DNA from: Rhodovulum sp. ES.010
GTDB lineage: Bacteria > Pseudomonadota > Alphaproteobacteria > Rhodobacterales > Rhodobacteraceae
Assembly: GCF_900142935.1 (NCBI RefSeq)
Contig: NZ_FSRS01000001.1
Location: 2,954,501 to 3,018,500, forward strand
DNA: 64,000 nt
Direction of reading: 5' to 3'
In this document: positions 48,566 through 58,689 of the stretch, piece by piece
Layout: each line of letters starts with the position of its first letter
How positions within the stretch are numbered: the stretch's first letter is position 1
The notes under the pieces: generated by a model
What the model was told of the DNA's origin: nothing
The model's input: only the letters and a program-made list of their open reading frames with translations
Database searches by the model: none
Made by a program: the position numbers and the translations under genes

Positions 48566-50761
48566 TCAGTTCCTGCCCGTGCCGAGGATCGCGCCCAGCA
48601 CCTCCAGGATGCGGTCGCCCATCTCGCCGGCCCCATCCGCCGGCCGCCGCTCGTTGCGATAGCCGTCGTCCGAGGAATAGGTGCGGCCCGGGTAGCGACC
48701 GTCCGCCGCCAGGCCGGGGCGTTCGGGCACCAGCATCGGCAACTGGCGCGCCGGCAGCCCCTCGTGAACGCGCAGCATCGTTTCGCGCCAGATTTCGGCC
48801 GGCAGGCCGCCTCCGGTCACGCCAGTCAGTGGCGTGTTGTCGTCGTAGCCCATCCACACGCCCGCGACGTAGTCGGCGGTGAAGCCGATGAACCACGCGT
48901 CGCGCGCGGCCGAGGTCGTGCCGGTCTTGCCAGCCGCGGGCCAGCCCGGCAGTTGCGCGCGCTGCCCAGTCCCGGCCTCGACGACCCGGTGCATCATGTA
49001 GGTCAGGCTGCGGGCCGCACGCTCCGAGATCACGCGTTCGCCGATACCGCCCTCCTGGTCCATCAGGGGGTCGCGCTCGCCCTTGAGGCGCAACTCGACC
49101 AGGCCGTAGGGCGTGACGCTGGACCCGCCGTTCAAAATGCCCGCATAGGCGCCGGTCATTTCGATCAGTGTCGATTCCGAGGCGCCGAGCGCCAGCGCGG
49201 GGCCGAGCGCGAGGTCGCTTTCAACCCCGAAATCGGCCGCGATCTTGCGCACGTTCTCGCGCCCGACCGATTCCGACACCTTCACGGCCGGCACATTGTA
49301 GGAATGCTGCAGCGCCTCGGCCAGCGTCACCCGGCCGTGGAACTTGCGGTCGTAGTTGGCGGGCGAATAGGGTCCTGACCCCGGCACATCGATCGTGTAG
49401 GGCTCGTCCACCACGGTCGCGTTCGGCGTGTAGCCCAGGTCGAGCGCGGCGGCATAAACGAAGGGTTTGAAGGCCGATCCGGTCTGGCGCAGCGCCATGG
49501 TCGCGCGGTTGAAGCCCCCGATGGTCGTCTTGCGCCCGCCCACCATCGCGCGCACCGCGCCGTCGGCCGACATCACCACGATCGCCGCCTCGGCCTTGGA
49601 ACCGGGCCTCACCTTGGTCTCGAACACCTCCTTCAGCGCCGTCTCGGCGGCCTCCTGCAACCGCGGGTCGAAGGTGGTGCGGATGATGACGTCCTCGGTG
49701 GTGTCGCGGGTCAGGAAATCGGGGCCGGCGCCCATCACCCAGTCGGCGAAATAGCCGCCCGACCGCGACTCCGCGGCCTCCGACAACTCCGCGGGATTGG
49801 CCTTGGCGATGGCGGCTTCCTTGGCCGTCAGGTAGCCTTGGTCCTGCATCAGGCCCAGGATCAGGTTTGCCCGGTCGCGCGAGCGTTCCAGGTTGTTCGT
49901 CGGCGCATAGGTCGTGGGCGCCTTGAGAAGCCCCGCCAGCATCGCCGCCTCCGAGGCGCTGACCTCGTTCGCGGACTTGCCGAAATAGCGCTGGGCGGCG
50001 GCCTCGAACCCGCGCGCACCGGCCCCCAGATAGGCGCGGTTTAGGTAGATCGTCAGGATCTCGTCTTTCGCGTACTTCGCCTCCATCGCCAAGGCGTAGA
50101 GCGCCTCCTTGGCCTTGCGGCCCAGCGTGGTCCGCCGGCAATCGGCCTCGTAGGCGGCCTCGCTCTCCCATTTCGCGGGGTCGTAGGTCACGCCGAGGCA
50201 CAGCAACTTTGCGGTCTGCTGCGTGATTGTGGACCCGCCATGGCCCGATAGCGGGCCGCGCCCTTCGGACAGGTTGATCCGGATCGCGCCGGCGATGCCG
50301 CGCGGGCTGATCCCGAAATGGCGGTAGAAGCGGCGGTCCTCGGTGGCGATAACCGCGTGTTTTAACTCCGGCGCGACGGTGTCGGCGGTGATCTGTCCAC
50401 CGAACTGTTCGCCGCGCCAGGCAAAGACCTCGCCGCCGCGGTCCAGCAGCGTGACTGAGCCGCGGTTGCGCCCGTCCAGCAGCGCCGTCATCTCGGGCAA
50501 CTGCACATAGAAATAGAGGACGGCCAGCGCCAGCGCCACGGCGCCCATGAGGGCGATGCGCGAAAACAGACGCCAGACCAGCCGGGCGAGCCAGCGAAAG
50601 AGCCCCGTGACCGCGGCGACCACCGGGTTGCCGCGTCGCCGCGTCTTGCGCGCGCGCGTCGTCTTGCGCCGCGCCGGCGCCGCTTTCCTTGCCGGGCGCT
50701 TCTTCTTCGGATTGCGCCGCTCCGCCACCAGTGGCTTTTTTTTCCGGCCGTTGCTGCCCAT
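48566..50761 (-). CDS. Class A penicillin-binding protein (PBP1A/1C family)
   Basis: A bifunctional peptidoglycan synthase of 731 residues. A very basic cytoplasmic tail (~5-45, almost half Lys/Arg) precedes one membrane helix (ALMGAVALALAVLYFYVQL). The GT51 glycosyltransferase domain has ATEDRRFYRHFGISPRGI and GGSTITQQTAKLLCLG; the transpeptidase has SxxK in RQTGSAFKPFVYA, SYN in QHSYNVPAVK and KTG in AAGKTGTTSAARDAWFIGF. I chose the ATG at 50761, preceded by GGGAA, over an upstream in-frame ATG-like start 16 codons earlier. It is convergent with mlaC and divergent from glnK. Confidence 0.94.
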   Translation of the reverse strand: MGSNGRKKKPLVAERRNPKKKRPARKAAPARRKTTRARKTRRRGNPVVAAVTGLFRWLARLVWRLFSRIALMGAVALALAVLYFYVQLPEMTALLDGRNRGSVTLLDRGGEVFAWRGEQFGGQITADTVAPELKHAVIATEDRRFYRHFGISPRGIAGAIRINLSEGRGPLSGHGGSTITQQTAKLLCLGVTYDPAKWESEAAYEADCRRTTLGRKAKEALYALAMEAKYAKDEILTIYLNRAYLGAGARGFEAAAQRYFGKSANEVSASEAAMLAGLLKAPTTYAPTNNLERSRDRANLILGLMQDQGYLTAKEAAIAKANPAELSEAAESRSGGYFADWVMGAGPDFLTRDTTEDVIIRTTFDPRLQEAAETALKEVFETKVRPGSKAEAAIVVMSADGAVRAMVGGRKTTIGGFNRATMALRQTGSAFKPFVYAAALDLGYTPNATVVDEPYTIDVPGSGPYSPANYDRKFHGRVTLAEALQHSYNVPAVKVSESVGRENVRKIAADFGVESDLALGPALALGASESTLIEMTGAYAGILNGGSSVTPYGLVELRLKGERDPLMDQEGGIGERVISERAARSLTYMMHRVVEAGTGQRAQLPGWPAAGKTGTTSAARDAWFIGFTADYVAGVWMGYDDNTPLTGVTGGGLPAEIWRETMLRVHEGLPARQLPMLVPERPGLAADGRYPGRTYSSDDGYRNERRPADGAGEMGDRILEVLGAILGTGRN

Positions 50762-51021
50762 GACGGTTCCCGTGACCTGCCTGCCCGTTGCCGCACCATA
50801 CAGCGCCACCCGGCGAATGTGGAGTTCCGCCGGGTCACATTATCGGCTTCGCAGTAATGCCTAATAATTAAGCAAACAAGTTAATCTGTGCAAAGATTGT
50901 GCAAAAACGCCGGATGCCGAGCCCTCGCAACCGCAGGATTCCTTGTCAGCTTTCCGCCTCCGGCCCCTTCTTGCCCGGGTACTCCCGCAGGACCGCCTGC
51001 CAAAACCGGAAGGGTCATGAC

Positions 51022-51360
51022 GTGAAACTGATCATTGCTGCAATCAAGCCGTTCAAGCTGGAGGAGGTGAGGGAAGCACTCACGGCCATCGGCGTGCGCG
51101 GCATGATGGTGACCGAGATCAAGGGCTTCGGCTCGCAATCCGGCCACACCGAGATCTACCGCGGCGCCGAATATGCCGTGAACTTCGTTCCCAAGGTCAA
51201 GCTCGAAATCGTCGTGTCGTCCGCGATGGCCGACCAAGTCGTCGACACCATCGCGAAGACCGCGAAGACCGACAAGATCGGCGACGGCAAGATTTTCGTC
51301 CTCGATGTGAACCAGGCGGTGCGCGTGCGCACCGGCGAAACCAACGAAGACGCGATCTGA
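51022..51360 (+). CDS. glnK: P-II nitrogen regulatory protein (GlnK/GlnB)
   Basis: A 112-residue classical P-II protein. Uridylylation site Tyr51 lies in the T-loop GHTEIYRGAEYAVNFVPK, and KIGDGKIFVLDVNQAVRVRTGE is the C-terminal signature. It senses 2-oxoglutarate and ATP/ADP and gates the ammonium channel encoded 39 bases downstream, which favours the name glnK. The start is GTG at 51022 (VKLIIAAIKPFK), eight bases after AAGGG. The 260-base gap to the divergent PBP gene contains an AT-rich block (about 50840-50900) likely to hold both promoters. Confidence 0.95.
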   Translation: MKLIIAAIKPFKLEEVREALTAIGVRGMMVTEIKGFGSQSGHTEIYRGAEYAVNFVPKVKLEIVVSSAMADQVVDTIAKTAKTDKIGDGKIFVLDVNQAVRVRTGETNEDAI

Positions 51361-51399
51361 GCGCCCCCTGACGATCCTGAAGCAAAAGGACCAGTACAG

Positions 51400-52737
<1,338 letters not shown>

Positions 52738-52762
52738 GCCCGCGCACATGGCAAGATGACGG

Positions 52763-52788
52763 AAGGCCCGGGGTTTGCCCGGGCCTTT
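52763..52788 (+). terminator. Rho-independent terminator after amtB
   Basis: AAGGCCCGGG (52763-52772) pairs with CCCGGGCCTT (52778-52787) over a five-base loop, with a short T-run at 52786-52788. It lies 26 bases after the amtB stop and 14 bases before the convergent aminotransferase stop. Confidence 0.85.
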
Positions 52789-52801
52789 CGCGTTTCGCGG
52801 A

Positions 52802-53977
52802 TTACAGGCCGATGTCGAGCAGGGCCTCGGAGACCCGCGGGATCAGCGCCTCGGTCAGCCCCGCCAGGTTCATCCGCCCGTCGCCGACCACATAGACCCC
52901 ATGACGCTCGCGCAGCGTGCTCACCTGCTCCGGCGTCGCGCCAAGCAACGAGAACATGCCGCGCTGCTCCGCGAGATGGCAGAACCGATCCGAGCCGCTC
53001 TTCGCGCGCAGGCTGTCGGCAAGGTCGCGCCGTAGCCGCTGCACGCGGTCGCGCATCGCGTCGAGTTCGTGCTGCCAGTCGCGGCGCAGGGCCGCGTCGG
53101 TCAGGATGTCGGTGACGACCCGCGCCCCGTGATCGGGCGGAAAGGCATAGGTCTGGCGGTTGAGGTTCGAAAGGTTGCCGCGCACGGTCGCCGCCGTCTC
53201 CGTCAACGCGAGGATCGCGCCCGCCCGCTCACGATACAGGCCGAAGGTCTTGGACCCGCTGACCGCCACCAGCATTTCGGGCAGGGTTCTGGCCAGAAGG
53301 CGCAGGCCGGCCGCATCCGCCTCCACCCCGTTGCCGAAGCCAAGGTAGGCGAGATCGACCAGGGGCAACGCCCCGGTGCGGTTCAGCACCTCCGCGACCG
53401 CGGCCCAATCGCCTGTCGCAAGGTCTGCGCCGGTCGGGTTATGGCAGCAGGCATGCAGGATCACCACGTCGCCGGGGCCAGTGCGTTCGAGGTCGGCCAG
53501 CATCCCCGGCGCATCGACGCCCCGCGACTGCGCATCGTAATAGCGGTAATCGGCCTGTTCGAGCCCCAGGAACCCCGCGATGGCGGCATGGTTCGGCCAG
53601 CTAGGATCTGGGATGAAGACGCGGGCATCCGGGCGCGCCAGCCGCACGAGGTCAAGCGCCAGGCGCACCGCCCCGGTGCCGCCGGGCGTGGCCACGGCCG
53701 CCACTCGATCCGGTGGCACGGCCTCGCCCAGGGTCAGGTCGCCGATCGCGTGGAGGAAGGCCGGATCGCCCTCGATCCCCACATATCCCTTGCTGTCTTG
53801 CAAGCGCCACAGGCGCTCCTCGGCCGCCTTGACGGCGCGCATGACGGGGGTGCGGCCCTCGGCGTCGCGGTAGACGCCCACCCCGAGGTCGATCTTGTCG
53901 GGGCGCGGATCGGCGCGGAAGGCCTGCATCAGGCCGATGATCTTGTCGGGCGCCTGCGGCGAAAGGCGCGAGAGCAT
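52802..53977 (-). CDS. Aromatic/aspartate-type class I aminotransferase
   Basis: A 391-residue fold-type I PLP enzyme of the AspC/TyrB group. It starts LSRLSPQAPDKIIGLMQAFRADPRPDKIDLGVGVYRDAEG; HACCHNPTGADL holds the PLP-contacting Asn, and the Schiff-base lysine is in VSGSKTFGLYRERAGA. RMNLAGL near the end contains the substrate-binding region. It transaminates aromatic amino acids and aspartate. The ATG overlaps the sulfurtransferase stop by one base (TGATG). Confidence 0.92.
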   Translation of the reverse strand: MLSRLSPQAPDKIIGLMQAFRADPRPDKIDLGVGVYRDAEGRTPVMRAVKAAEERLWRLQDSKGYVGIEGDPAFLHAIGDLTLGEAVPPDRVAAVATPGGTGAVRLALDLVRLARPDARVFIPDPSWPNHAAIAGFLGLEQADYRYYDAQSRGVDAPGMLADLERTGPGDVVILHACCHNPTGADLATGDWAAVAEVLNRTGALPLVDLAYLGFGNGVEADAAGLRLLARTLPEMLVAVSGSKTFGLYRERAGAILALTETAATVRGNLSNLNRQTYAFPPDHGARVVTDILTDAALRRDWQHELDAMRDRVQRLRRDLADSLRAKSGSDRFCHLAEQRGMFSLLGATPEQVSTLRERHGVYVVGDGRMNLAGLTEALIPRVSEALLDIGL

Positions 53978-54834
53978 CAGGCGGGTCCGGTCGCGACCGG
54001 CAGGTCGTCATACATGCCCCATTCGGTCCAGGACCCGTCATAGACAGCATGGTTGCGATGCCCCATCACCTCGAGGGCGAGGTTCAGGATCGCGGCCGTG
54101 ACCCCGGTGCCGCAGGAGGTGATTGCGGGCTTTTTCAGGTTCACGCCGGCCGCCTCGAAAACCGCGCGCAGGTCGTCAGGCGACTTCATCGTGCCGTCGG
54201 CGTTCAACAGCGCCTCGAAATGCACGTTACGCGAGCCGGGGATGTGACCGGAGCGCAGGCCGGGCCGCGGCTCGGGGTCGGTGCCCGCGAAGCGGCCGGG
54301 GCTGCGCGCGTCGATGATGGCGTAGTCCGATAGCTTGGAGGCCGCCGCGACCTGGGTGACGTCCTTCACCAGATGCGCCTGGCGCTGGACGGTCATGTGC
54401 CGGTCGCGCACAACGGGCGGCAGGTCCTCGACTGCGCGCCCCTCGGCCTGCCATTTCGGAAAGCCGCCGTCCAGCACCGCGACGTCGGATTTGCCCATCA
54501 GCCGGAAAGTCCACCACACCCGCGGCGCCGAGTAGGCCCCGGCCCCGTCGTAGATCACCACATGGTGGCCGTCGCCGATGCCCATCGCGCGCATGCGGCT
54601 GATGAACTTCTCGACCGGCGGCGCCATGTGCGGCAGGTCCGACCGCAGGTCGGCGATCTCGTCGATGTCGAAGAAGCGCGCGCCGGGAATGTGCGCGGTC
54701 TGGTATTCGGCCCTGGGATCGCGCCCGGCATCCGGCAGGTACCACGACGCATCGATCACCCGCAGGTCGGGATCCTGCAGGTGTTGCGCCAGCCAGTCCG
54801 TGGACACAAGCGTTGTCGGATCGTCGTAGGCCAT
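53977..54834 (-). CDS. sseA: 3-mercaptopyruvate/thiosulfate sulfurtransferase
   Basis: A 285-residue protein with two rhodanese domains. The first is inactive (VIYDGAGAYSAPRVWWTFRLMG with no Cys at the active site); the second has the catalytic Cys241 in ITSCGTGVTAAIL, and the CG[ST]GVTA loop is typical of mercaptopyruvate sulfurtransferases. SGHIPGSRNVHFEALL is also conserved. It is cytoplasmic and is coupled to the aminotransferase gene, which could supply mercaptopyruvate from cysteine (inference). Confidence 0.92.
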   Translation of the reverse strand: MAYDDPTTLVSTDWLAQHLQDPDLRVIDASWYLPDAGRDPRAEYQTAHIPGARFFDIDEIADLRSDLPHMAPPVEKFISRMRAMGIGDGHHVVIYDGAGAYSAPRVWWTFRLMGKSDVAVLDGGFPKWQAEGRAVEDLPPVVRDRHMTVQRQAHLVKDVTQVAAASKLSDYAIIDARSPGRFAGTDPEPRPGLRSGHIPGSRNVHFEALLNADGTMKSPDDLRAVFEAAGVNLKKPAITSCGTGVTAAILNLALEVMGHRNHAVYDGSWTEWGMYDDLPVATGPA

Positions 54835-54897
54835 GGCCCCCTCCGCCTCGGGCAGTTCGTTTTCCCTTAGAGCGCGGACCCGCGCGAGGCAAGGCGC

Positions 54898-55374
54898 TCA
54901 GCCTTGCTCCTTGAGCAGGCGTTGCTTCTGGCGCTGCCAGTCGCGCTTGGCCTGGGTCGCGCGCTTGTCCTGGGTCTTCTTGCCCTTGGCGATCCCGATC
55001 TTCAGCTTGGCCAGGCCCTTATGGTTGAAGTAGAGCACCAGGGGGACCAGCGTGTAGCCCTTGCGCTGGGTGTCGGACCAGAGCCGGGCGAGTTCGCGCC
55101 GCGACACCAGCAGCTTGCGCCGGCGCCGTTCGTCATGGGCGAAGGTCTTGGCCTGCTCGTAGGGCGGGATATAGCCGTTGACGAGCCACAATTCGCCCCC
55201 CTCGACGCTGGCGTAGCTCTCGGCGATGTTGGCACCGTTCTCGCGGAGCGATTTCACCTCCGAGCCCTCGAGCACGAGTCCGCATTCGACATCGTCCTCG
55301 ATGGCGTAGTCGAAGCGCGCGCGCCGGTTCTCGGCGATCACCTTGTAGTTCGGGTTCGTCTGCAACTTGGCCAT
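54898..55374 (-). CDS. smpB: SsrA-binding protein SmpB
   Basis: Binds tmRNA and brings it to stalled ribosomes for trans-translation. The 158-residue protein shows [47 protein letters not shown] and [13 protein letters not shown] [30 protein letters not shown], with a basic C-terminal tail. The start at 55374 ([12 protein letters not shown]) is the usual one; a longer frame upstream is not conserved. The ribosome-binding site is weak. No tmRNA gene was recognised nearby. Confidence 0.95.
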   Translation of the reverse strand: MAKLQTNPNYKVIAENRRARFDYAIEDDVECGLVLEGSEVKSLRENGANIAESYASVEGGELWLVNGYIPPYEQAKTFAHDERRRRKLLVSRRELARLWSDTQRKGYTLVPLVLYFNHKGLAKLKIGIAKGKKTQDKRATQAKRDWQRQKQRLLKEQG

Positions 55375-55935
55375 GGTGGGCGCGATATAGGCGAATCCGT
55401 CGCCCGGGGGAAGCGGTGCGGGCCGATCCGTCGGGGGTGAGTCGCGCCCGAAGACGCGGTTTCGGGGCGGTTTGACCAGTGCGAAGTCGCGAAAATCCGC
55501 GCGAAACAGTGTGTTCCCGTATCGAGAACGCCAAAAGATGGCATGATCGCGGCCGCCCGTCGTTTCGCGTTGGGAAACAGACTTGGCCGCCGCGGCCGCT
55601 TGGACCTGATCCTTTAGACAGGTTTCGTCACGGCACTGTTGCGATGGCATGGACGAGGTCGTGGCGCCGCTTGCCGGTGCTGCGCCGCGCCGTCACCAAC
55701 GCTCCGCAAAGTACCAAGACTCGACCTGACTGATGTCCGATTCCGAACCACAATGCCGCTCACGGGCCGGGGCGACCCGGTCCGGTGTTGGGCCCTTCGG
55801 GGCCGGTAAGAGGTGGTGTGGTTGCTTGGGGTGCACGGGCCAACAGGGTTTTCGGCTCCGTGCGCCCCAACGCTGTTCCGGGGCGGCCCGTCGGTCGCGG
55901 CGACGCGGTCCACGGCCCCTTCGCGAGGACGTGAC
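55375..55935. other. 561-base stretch without a recognised gene
   Basis: Between divergent smpB and the Hint-domain gene. Several open frames of 60-170 codons cross it on both strands, but none has family features, a sensible start or a ribosome-binding site. Base composition drops slightly around 55480-55640. The stretch presumably carries the smpB promoter. No tmRNA-like acceptor or tag was found. Confidence 0.5.
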
Positions 55936-56466
55936 ATGTCGGGAGAGAGTGGCTTGAGGGATGCGACGGGCCAAGGCCGCTTGTGCGATGGATCGGCGTC
56001 TCGCGCCGCCTCGGCCGGGCGCGATTGGCCGCTGCCGGGCTTCGGCCCGATGACGCGTATCTCGACCCAGATGGGTGCGTTTCCGGCCCAGACGTTGCGC
56101 GTCGGCGACCGCGTGCGCACGCGGCGCGGACCCTACTTGCGAATCGTCTGGCTCGACCGGCTCACCCTCGACGAGGCGTTCCTGACCGCGCACCCCGAAG
56201 CGTTGCCGATTCTCATACGGCCCGGCGCCTTCGGTGCAGGTCTGCCCGCGCGGAACGTGGTCGTCTCGCCGGGCCAGCGGCTTCATCCGCAGACACCGGG
56301 CCTCGGCAGCCGGTCGGAACCCGCCGCTCGCCTGACCTCAATCCCCCGCATCCTGCGCAAGCCCGAGACCATCTTCACCTACACGCTGTTCCATTGCGAG
56401 GACCTCGTGGACGTGCATGTCGAGGGGCTTTGGGTGCCGTTGCCGCCGCGGGCGCCCCGGCATTGA
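55936..56466 (+). CDS. Hint-domain (Hedgehog/intein-like) protein without the nucleophile Cys
   Basis: A 176-residue protein whose residues ~35-170 match the Hint_2 pattern common in Rhodobacteraceae: an ATPRG-like loop (here MTRISTQMGAFPAQ), TLRVGDRVRTRRG, LPILIRPGAFGAGLPARNVVVSPGQRLHP and a beta-rich end. In active Hint domains the segment starts with Cys; here the matching position reads PGFGPMTRI, so self-processing is unlikely. The start at 55936 follows GAGGAC; GTG 55813 is another in-frame option. It is 94 bases before the DUF4399 gene. Confidence 0.7.
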   Translation: MSGESGLRDATGQGRLCDGSASRAASAGRDWPLPGFGPMTRISTQMGAFPAQTLRVGDRVRTRRGPYLRIVWLDRLTLDEAFLTAHPEALPILIRPGAFGAGLPARNVVVSPGQRLHPQTPGLGSRSEPAARLTSIPRILRKPETIFTYTLFHCEDLVDVHVEGLWVPLPPRAPRH

Positions 56467-56560
56467 TCGCGGCATTGCGCGGCCTATCTCTCCCACGTCG
56501 ATCCCTCGCCGAACGCGGAGAGGGGGCGGCGGTTGTCAGAGAGCAAGGGAGGACTTTGCG

Positions 56561-56989
56561 ATGATTCGTTTCCGTCTTGCCGCCGCGGCGCTGGGAGTCG
56601 CGCTGGCCGTACCCGCGATGGCCCAGGAGCGGAGCGCCGCGCCCGACGGCGCCAGTGCCTATGTCATCAGCCCGGAGGATGGTAGCACCGTGTCGAGTCC
56701 CGTGACGATCCGTTTCGGGCTGGAGGGCATGGGCGTGGCGCCCGCCGGAACCGAGGCCGAGGCGACCGGCCACCACCACCTGATCATCGACATTCCGCAG
56801 GAGGGGTACGATTTCTCGACCGCCGTGCCAGCCGACGACAACCACATCCATTTCGGGGGCGGTCAGACGGAAACGACGCTGGACTTGCCTGCGGGAACCC
56901 ATACGCTCTGGCTGCTGCTCGGCGATGCGATGCACGTGCCGCACGATCCGCCGGTGATGTCCGCGCCGGTGACGATCACGGTGGAGTAA
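56561..56989 (+). CDS. Secreted DUF4399 protein
   Basis: A 142-residue exported protein. The signal peptide is MIRFRLAAAALGVALAVPAMAQ; the mature domain is a small beta-sandwich with AYVISPEDGSTVSSPVTIRFGLEGMGVAPAG, ATGHHHLIIDI, DNHIHFGGGQTETTLDLPAGTHTLWLLLGD. The histidine-rich loops suggest metal binding, but the family's function is unknown. GGGAGG precedes the ATG. Confidence 0.88.
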   Translation: MIRFRLAAAALGVALAVPAMAQERSAAPDGASAYVISPEDGSTVSSPVTIRFGLEGMGVAPAGTEAEATGHHHLIIDIPQEGYDFSTAVPADDNHIHFGGGQTETTLDLPAGTHTLWLLLGDAMHVPHDPPVMSAPVTITVE

Positions 56990-57028
56990 CCGGCGCCCGC
57001 GCTCCCCTGCCGGAATGTCGCCCGGCTT

Positions 57029-57147
57029 CGGTTTCGCCGCGGCTGCGCCGCGCCGACCCGCCGGGGGGCTCTGCGCCCGTCGCCATTGTCGCTCGGACCA
57101 ATGGCGCTCCAATGGCGACCCCCGGGATATTTGACGCCAGAAGAAGG
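57029..57147. repeat. Palindromic intergenic repeat, copy B
   Basis: Shares with 18570-18650, in order, GGTTTCGCC, a hairpin, GACCCGCCGGGGG, GGCTCTGC, ACCCCCGG with ATATTT, and GCCAGAAGAAGG. It contains about 38 extra bases (57081-57117) with CGCCATTG and two copies of CAATGGCG that can pair with it. It sits between the convergent DUF4399 and trmO-like genes. Confidence 0.68.
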
Positions 57148-57158
57148 ACGACGGGGAC

Positions 57159-57635
57159 TCAGGGCGCGGGGGGCAGGTCGATGGTCTCGATCCACGGTTT
57201 CATATCGACCATGGGCGTGCCGTCGAAGCAGTCGATCGCGTCAATTCCGACCGTGCCGCGGTCCGCGTCGAGCGCCGTGATGCGGACCGTGGCCTGCGCG
57301 ATCGCGTTGGGCCGGTTCGGCGAGCGCAGCGCGAAGGTGCCGCGCGGGCCGTCGAGATGCCGGGGCGCCTGGCGCAAAAGGTCGCGCCGCGCCCGGTCCA
57401 TCCAATAGAGTAGGATGAGCGGCTGGCCGATCCCGAGCCCCAGTAGGGCCGGCCCGTAGCCGGAGGCGAGCTCGATCCGGGCGCCCCGGCCCGATGCGCG
57501 CGCGGCGCGCATGTTCTTGGGGCAGTCATCCGGGCCCCAGGGCGAGCGGATATGGCCGATGAAACGCAGGCGCGGACCGTCGGGCGGCGCCTGATCGTCA
57601 AGTGCGACCTCGCCGGGGCGCCGCGGCTTGGCCAT
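57159..57635 (-). CDS. TrmO/TsaA-family tRNA methyltransferase-like protein
   Basis: A 158-residue protein of the TrmO (YaeB/VirR) family, which N6-methylates t6A37 in tRNA using SAM. Family blocks are LRFIGHIRSPWGPDDCPKNMRAAR, LGLGIGQPLILLYWMDRARRDLL, GTFALRSPNRPNAIAQATVRI and IDAIDCFDGTPMVDMKPWI. It is shorter than E. coli TrmO (235), because it lacks the C-terminal region, so the tRNA role is inferred. The start at 57635 is two bases after the dapA stop. Confidence 0.85.
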   Translation of the reverse strand: MAKPRRPGEVALDDQAPPDGPRLRFIGHIRSPWGPDDCPKNMRAARASGRGARIELASGYGPALLGLGIGQPLILLYWMDRARRDLLRQAPRHLDGPRGTFALRSPNRPNAIAQATVRITALDADRGTVGIDAIDCFDGTPMVDMKPWIETIDLPPAP

Positions 57636-57637
57636 GA

Positions 57638-58513
57638 TCAGTTTAGCAGGCCCGCGTGACGCATCGCGGCGTCGATCTTCGCCGCCGTGCCCTCGGTCAC
57701 GCCTGTGAGGGGCGCGCGCACCTCGTCGCTGCACCGACCGAGGCGGGCGAGCGCGTATTTGGCGCCCGCGACGCCGGGCTCGAGGAAGATCGCCACATGG
57801 AGCGGCATCAGGCGGTCCTGCAGGTCCAGCGCCCTGGAATAGTCGCCTGCCAGCGTCGCCTCCTGGAATTCGGCGCAGAGCCGGGGGGCCACGTTCGCGG
57901 TGACCGAGATGCAGCCGCGGCCGCCATGGGCGTTGAAGCCCAGCGCTGTCGCATCCTCGCCGGAGAGCTGGAGAAAGTCGGGCCCGCAGGTGATCCGTTG
58001 CTTGGGCACCCGGGCAAGATCGCCGGTCGCGTCCTTCACGCCGATGATGCGGGGCAGCCTGGCCAGTTCGCCCATCGTGTCGGGCATCATGTCGACGGCC
58101 GATCGGCCGGGGATGTTGTAGATGATGATCGGCAGCTTGCAGCAGTCGTGCAGCGCGGTGAAATGCGCGATCATCCCGGCCTGGGTGGGCTTGTTGTAAT
58201 AGGGCGTGACCACCAGCGCGGCATTGGCGCCGACCTTCTCCGCGTGCTGAAGGAAGCGCATCGCTTCCTGGGTGTTGTTCGAGCCCGCTCCCGCGATTAC
58301 CGGCGCCCGGCCGTCCACGGCCCTCACCACCTCCTCGATGACGGTCTCGTGCTCGGCATGGCTGAGGGTGGGGCTTTCGCCGGTGGTGCCGACGGGGACG
58401 AATCCGTGGCTGCCCTCGTCGAGATGCCACTCGACCAGGCGTTTGAGCGCGTCGATATCCAGTGCACCGTGCTTGAACGGCGTCACCAGCGCGGGCAGGG
58501 ACCCTTGAATCAT
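57638..58513 (-). CDS. dapA: 4-hydroxy-tetrahydrodipicolinate synthase
   Basis: Condenses pyruvate with aspartate semialdehyde in the lysine/diaminopimelate pathway. The 291-residue TIM-barrel protein has [30 protein letters not shown], the Tyr of [13 protein letters not shown] and the Schiff-base Lys in [12 protein letters not shown]. The ATG follows AAGGAGCG. A plausible promoter on the minus strand (TTGGCA/TATAGG around 58585-58611, short 15-base spacing) lies in the 176-base gap before divergent slt. Confidence 0.96.
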   Translation of the reverse strand: MIQGSLPALVTPFKHGALDIDALKRLVEWHLDEGSHGFVPVGTTGESPTLSHAEHETVIEEVVRAVDGRAPVIAGAGSNNTQEAMRFLQHAEKVGANAALVVTPYYNKPTQAGMIAHFTALHDCCKLPIIIYNIPGRSAVDMMPDTMGELARLPRIIGVKDATGDLARVPKQRITCGPDFLQLSGEDATALGFNAHGGRGCISVTANVAPRLCAEFQEATLAGDYSRALDLQDRLMPLHVAIFLEPGVAGAKYALARLGRCSDEVRAPLTGVTEGTAAKIDAAMRHAGLLN

Positions 58514-58689
58514 GACACGCTCCTTTCATCTATGGCTGACCGAGGCCGTGGCCGACGACTCGCGCCCGCCGCAGCGCGCCGGACCCTATAGCGCCAGAAG
58601 GGCGTTGCCAAGTTTGTGTATTGCCTGTGCCCCGTGCGCCATGACAGCCTGAGAGCCGTTTTCCCGTGACCGTGCCGCCCGACCTTTCC

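Noticed and set aside
50830..51021. Sigma-54 or NtrC sites before glnK
   Set aside because: Two TGTGCAAA units are present, but no convincing GG-N10-GC promoter or NtrC palindrome could be read by eye.
55375..55935. tmRNA (ssrA) gene next to smpB
   Set aside because: No tRNA-Ala-like ends or tag-encoding frame was found; alphaproteobacterial tmRNA is split and often unlinked.
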